Below the pieces are notes generated by a model. It did no database searches and was not told where the DNA came from. It saw only the letters and a program-made list of their open reading frames with translations. From NCBI GenBank assembly GCA_030248825.1, contig JARCMB010000095.1:1-6066 (forward strand): a DNA stretch of 6,066 nt, read 5' to 3'. Both the position numbers and the translations under genes were made by a program. This document shows positions 5,675-6,066 of the stretch, piece by piece (within the stretch, counting starts at the first letter, position 1; the number at the start of each line of letters is the position of its first letter). This DNA comes from Pseudanabaenaceae cyanobacterium MP8IB2.15. Its GTDB lineage: Bacteria; Cyanobacteriota; Cyanobacteriia; Pseudanabaenales; Pseudanabaenaceae.

Positions 5675-5705
5675 AATAAAAAAGCCCTCAGATATTTGAG
5701 GGCTT
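5675..5705 (-). terminator. Rho-independent terminator of psbC
   Basis: On the minus strand, AAGCCCTCA (5697-5705) pairs perfectly with TGAGGGCTT (5682-5690), a 9-bp stem with a 6-base loop. It ends in a run of six T (5678-5683, two of them in the stem) followed by ATT. It lies 28 bases after the psbC stop codon. An A-run on the other flank gives the typical A-hairpin-T form. Confidence 0.92.
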
Positions 5706-5733
5706 AAAAAAGCAACTAAATTAAATTTCTAAC

Positions 5734-6066
5734 TTAGTCAAGGTCTGGCATTGAAAGCACAGCCTCAGTCTTACGAAGAATACCTTTCTCAAAACCAGCC
5801 ACAGCAGCTCTAGCCCGACCAGCGTGCCACAGATGTCCAACTAAGAACATGAAAGATAGGACAAAGTGAGAAGTAGACAGCCAAGAGCGAGGTGAGACGA
5901 AGTTCACTGCATTGATTTCAGTGATCACGCCACCAACAGAGTTGATCGAACCTAGAGGTGCATGAGTCATGTACTCTGCGGCGCGACGAGCTTGCCATGG
6001 TTGAATATCATTCTTGAGTTTGTCGATATCTAAACCGCTAGGGCCGCGCATTGGTTCAATCCAAGG
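5734..6066 (-). CDS. psbC: Photosystem II CP43 chlorophyll apoprotein, C-terminal part
   Basis: CP43 is the inner antenna of photosystem II in the thylakoid membrane; it binds chlorophyll a and its lumenal loop E supplies ligands to the Mn4CaO5 cluster. The gene runs off the window end; the 110 visible codons begin PWIEPMRGPSGLD. They contain the end of loop E (NDIQPWQARRAAEYMTHAP, NSVGG) and the last transmembrane helix SWLSTSHFVLSFMFLVGHLW. The three chlorophyll-ligand histidines of that helix region (SHF and GHLWH) are kept. The retained loop E separates it from IsiA and Pcb proteins, which lack it. The C-terminus reads GILRKTEAVLSMPDLD, where most CP43 proteins I remember have GIDR and EPVL, so this could be a divergent copy. 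In cyanobacteria psbC usually overlaps psbD upstream; that would lie outside the window. Confidence 0.96.
   Translation of the reverse strand, partial: PWIEPMRGPSGLDIDKLKNDIQPWQARRAAEYMTHAPLGSINSVGGVITEINAVNFVSPRSWLSTSHFVLSFMFLVGHLWHAGRARAAVAGFEKGILRKTEAVLSMPDLD

Noticed and set aside
5621..5733. A small RNA or tRNA between psbC and the PRK-like gene
   Set aside because: The only strong fold is the psbC terminator; there is no cloverleaf, and the rest is a plain AT-rich leader.
5734..6066. IsiA (CP43') instead of psbC
   Set aside because: IsiA and Pcb proteins lack the large lumenal loop E; its C-terminal part is clearly present here.

Overview
The window is cyanobacterial chromosomal DNA, almost fully coding. 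The case for a cyanobacterium rests on the C-terminal end of photosystem II CP43 (psbC), the chloroplast/cyanobacterial ribosomal protein PSRP-3/Ycf65, an intein in DNA gyrase B of the type known from cyanobacteria, and strong over-representation of the HIP1 core CGATCG (19 by eye, one full GCGATCGC). I cannot name the genus.

Layout. Positions 1-1943 (+) are the 3' part of gyrB, interrupted after the Toprim D-S-A-G-G motif by a 435-residue in-frame intein (15-1319). The intein has complete splicing blocks, an intact-looking HNH endonuclease and a long array of short basic/aromatic repeats. It is followed by grxC (+), a monothiol-free CPFC glutaredoxin. On the minus strand, convergent with grxC, lie a membrane-anchored SPFH/stomatin-like protein (2343-3368) and, upstream of it in the same direction, a HAD-family phosphatase-like protein (3456-4208). 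ycf65 (+) starts only 47 bases from the HAD gene, divergently, and ends in two abutting hairpins, the second a good intrinsic terminator. Convergent with it is a phosphoribulokinase-like P-loop kinase (4657-5610, -). The window ends in the C-terminal 110 codons of psbC (-), closed by a strong intrinsic terminator.

The genes are mostly single-function housekeeping loci (replication topology, thiol redox control, membrane quality control, translation, carbon metabolism, photosynthesis) and do not form one pathway. No gap without a gene exceeds about 125 bases. I see no CRISPR array, IS element, tRNA or rRNA. The most interesting items are the HNH intein with its repeat array, the phosphoribulokinase paralogue lacking one of the redox-regulatory cysteines, and a perfect 10-bp tandem repeat that runs into the ribosome binding site of the SPFH gene. 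I found nothing that amounts to a clearly new multi-gene system.
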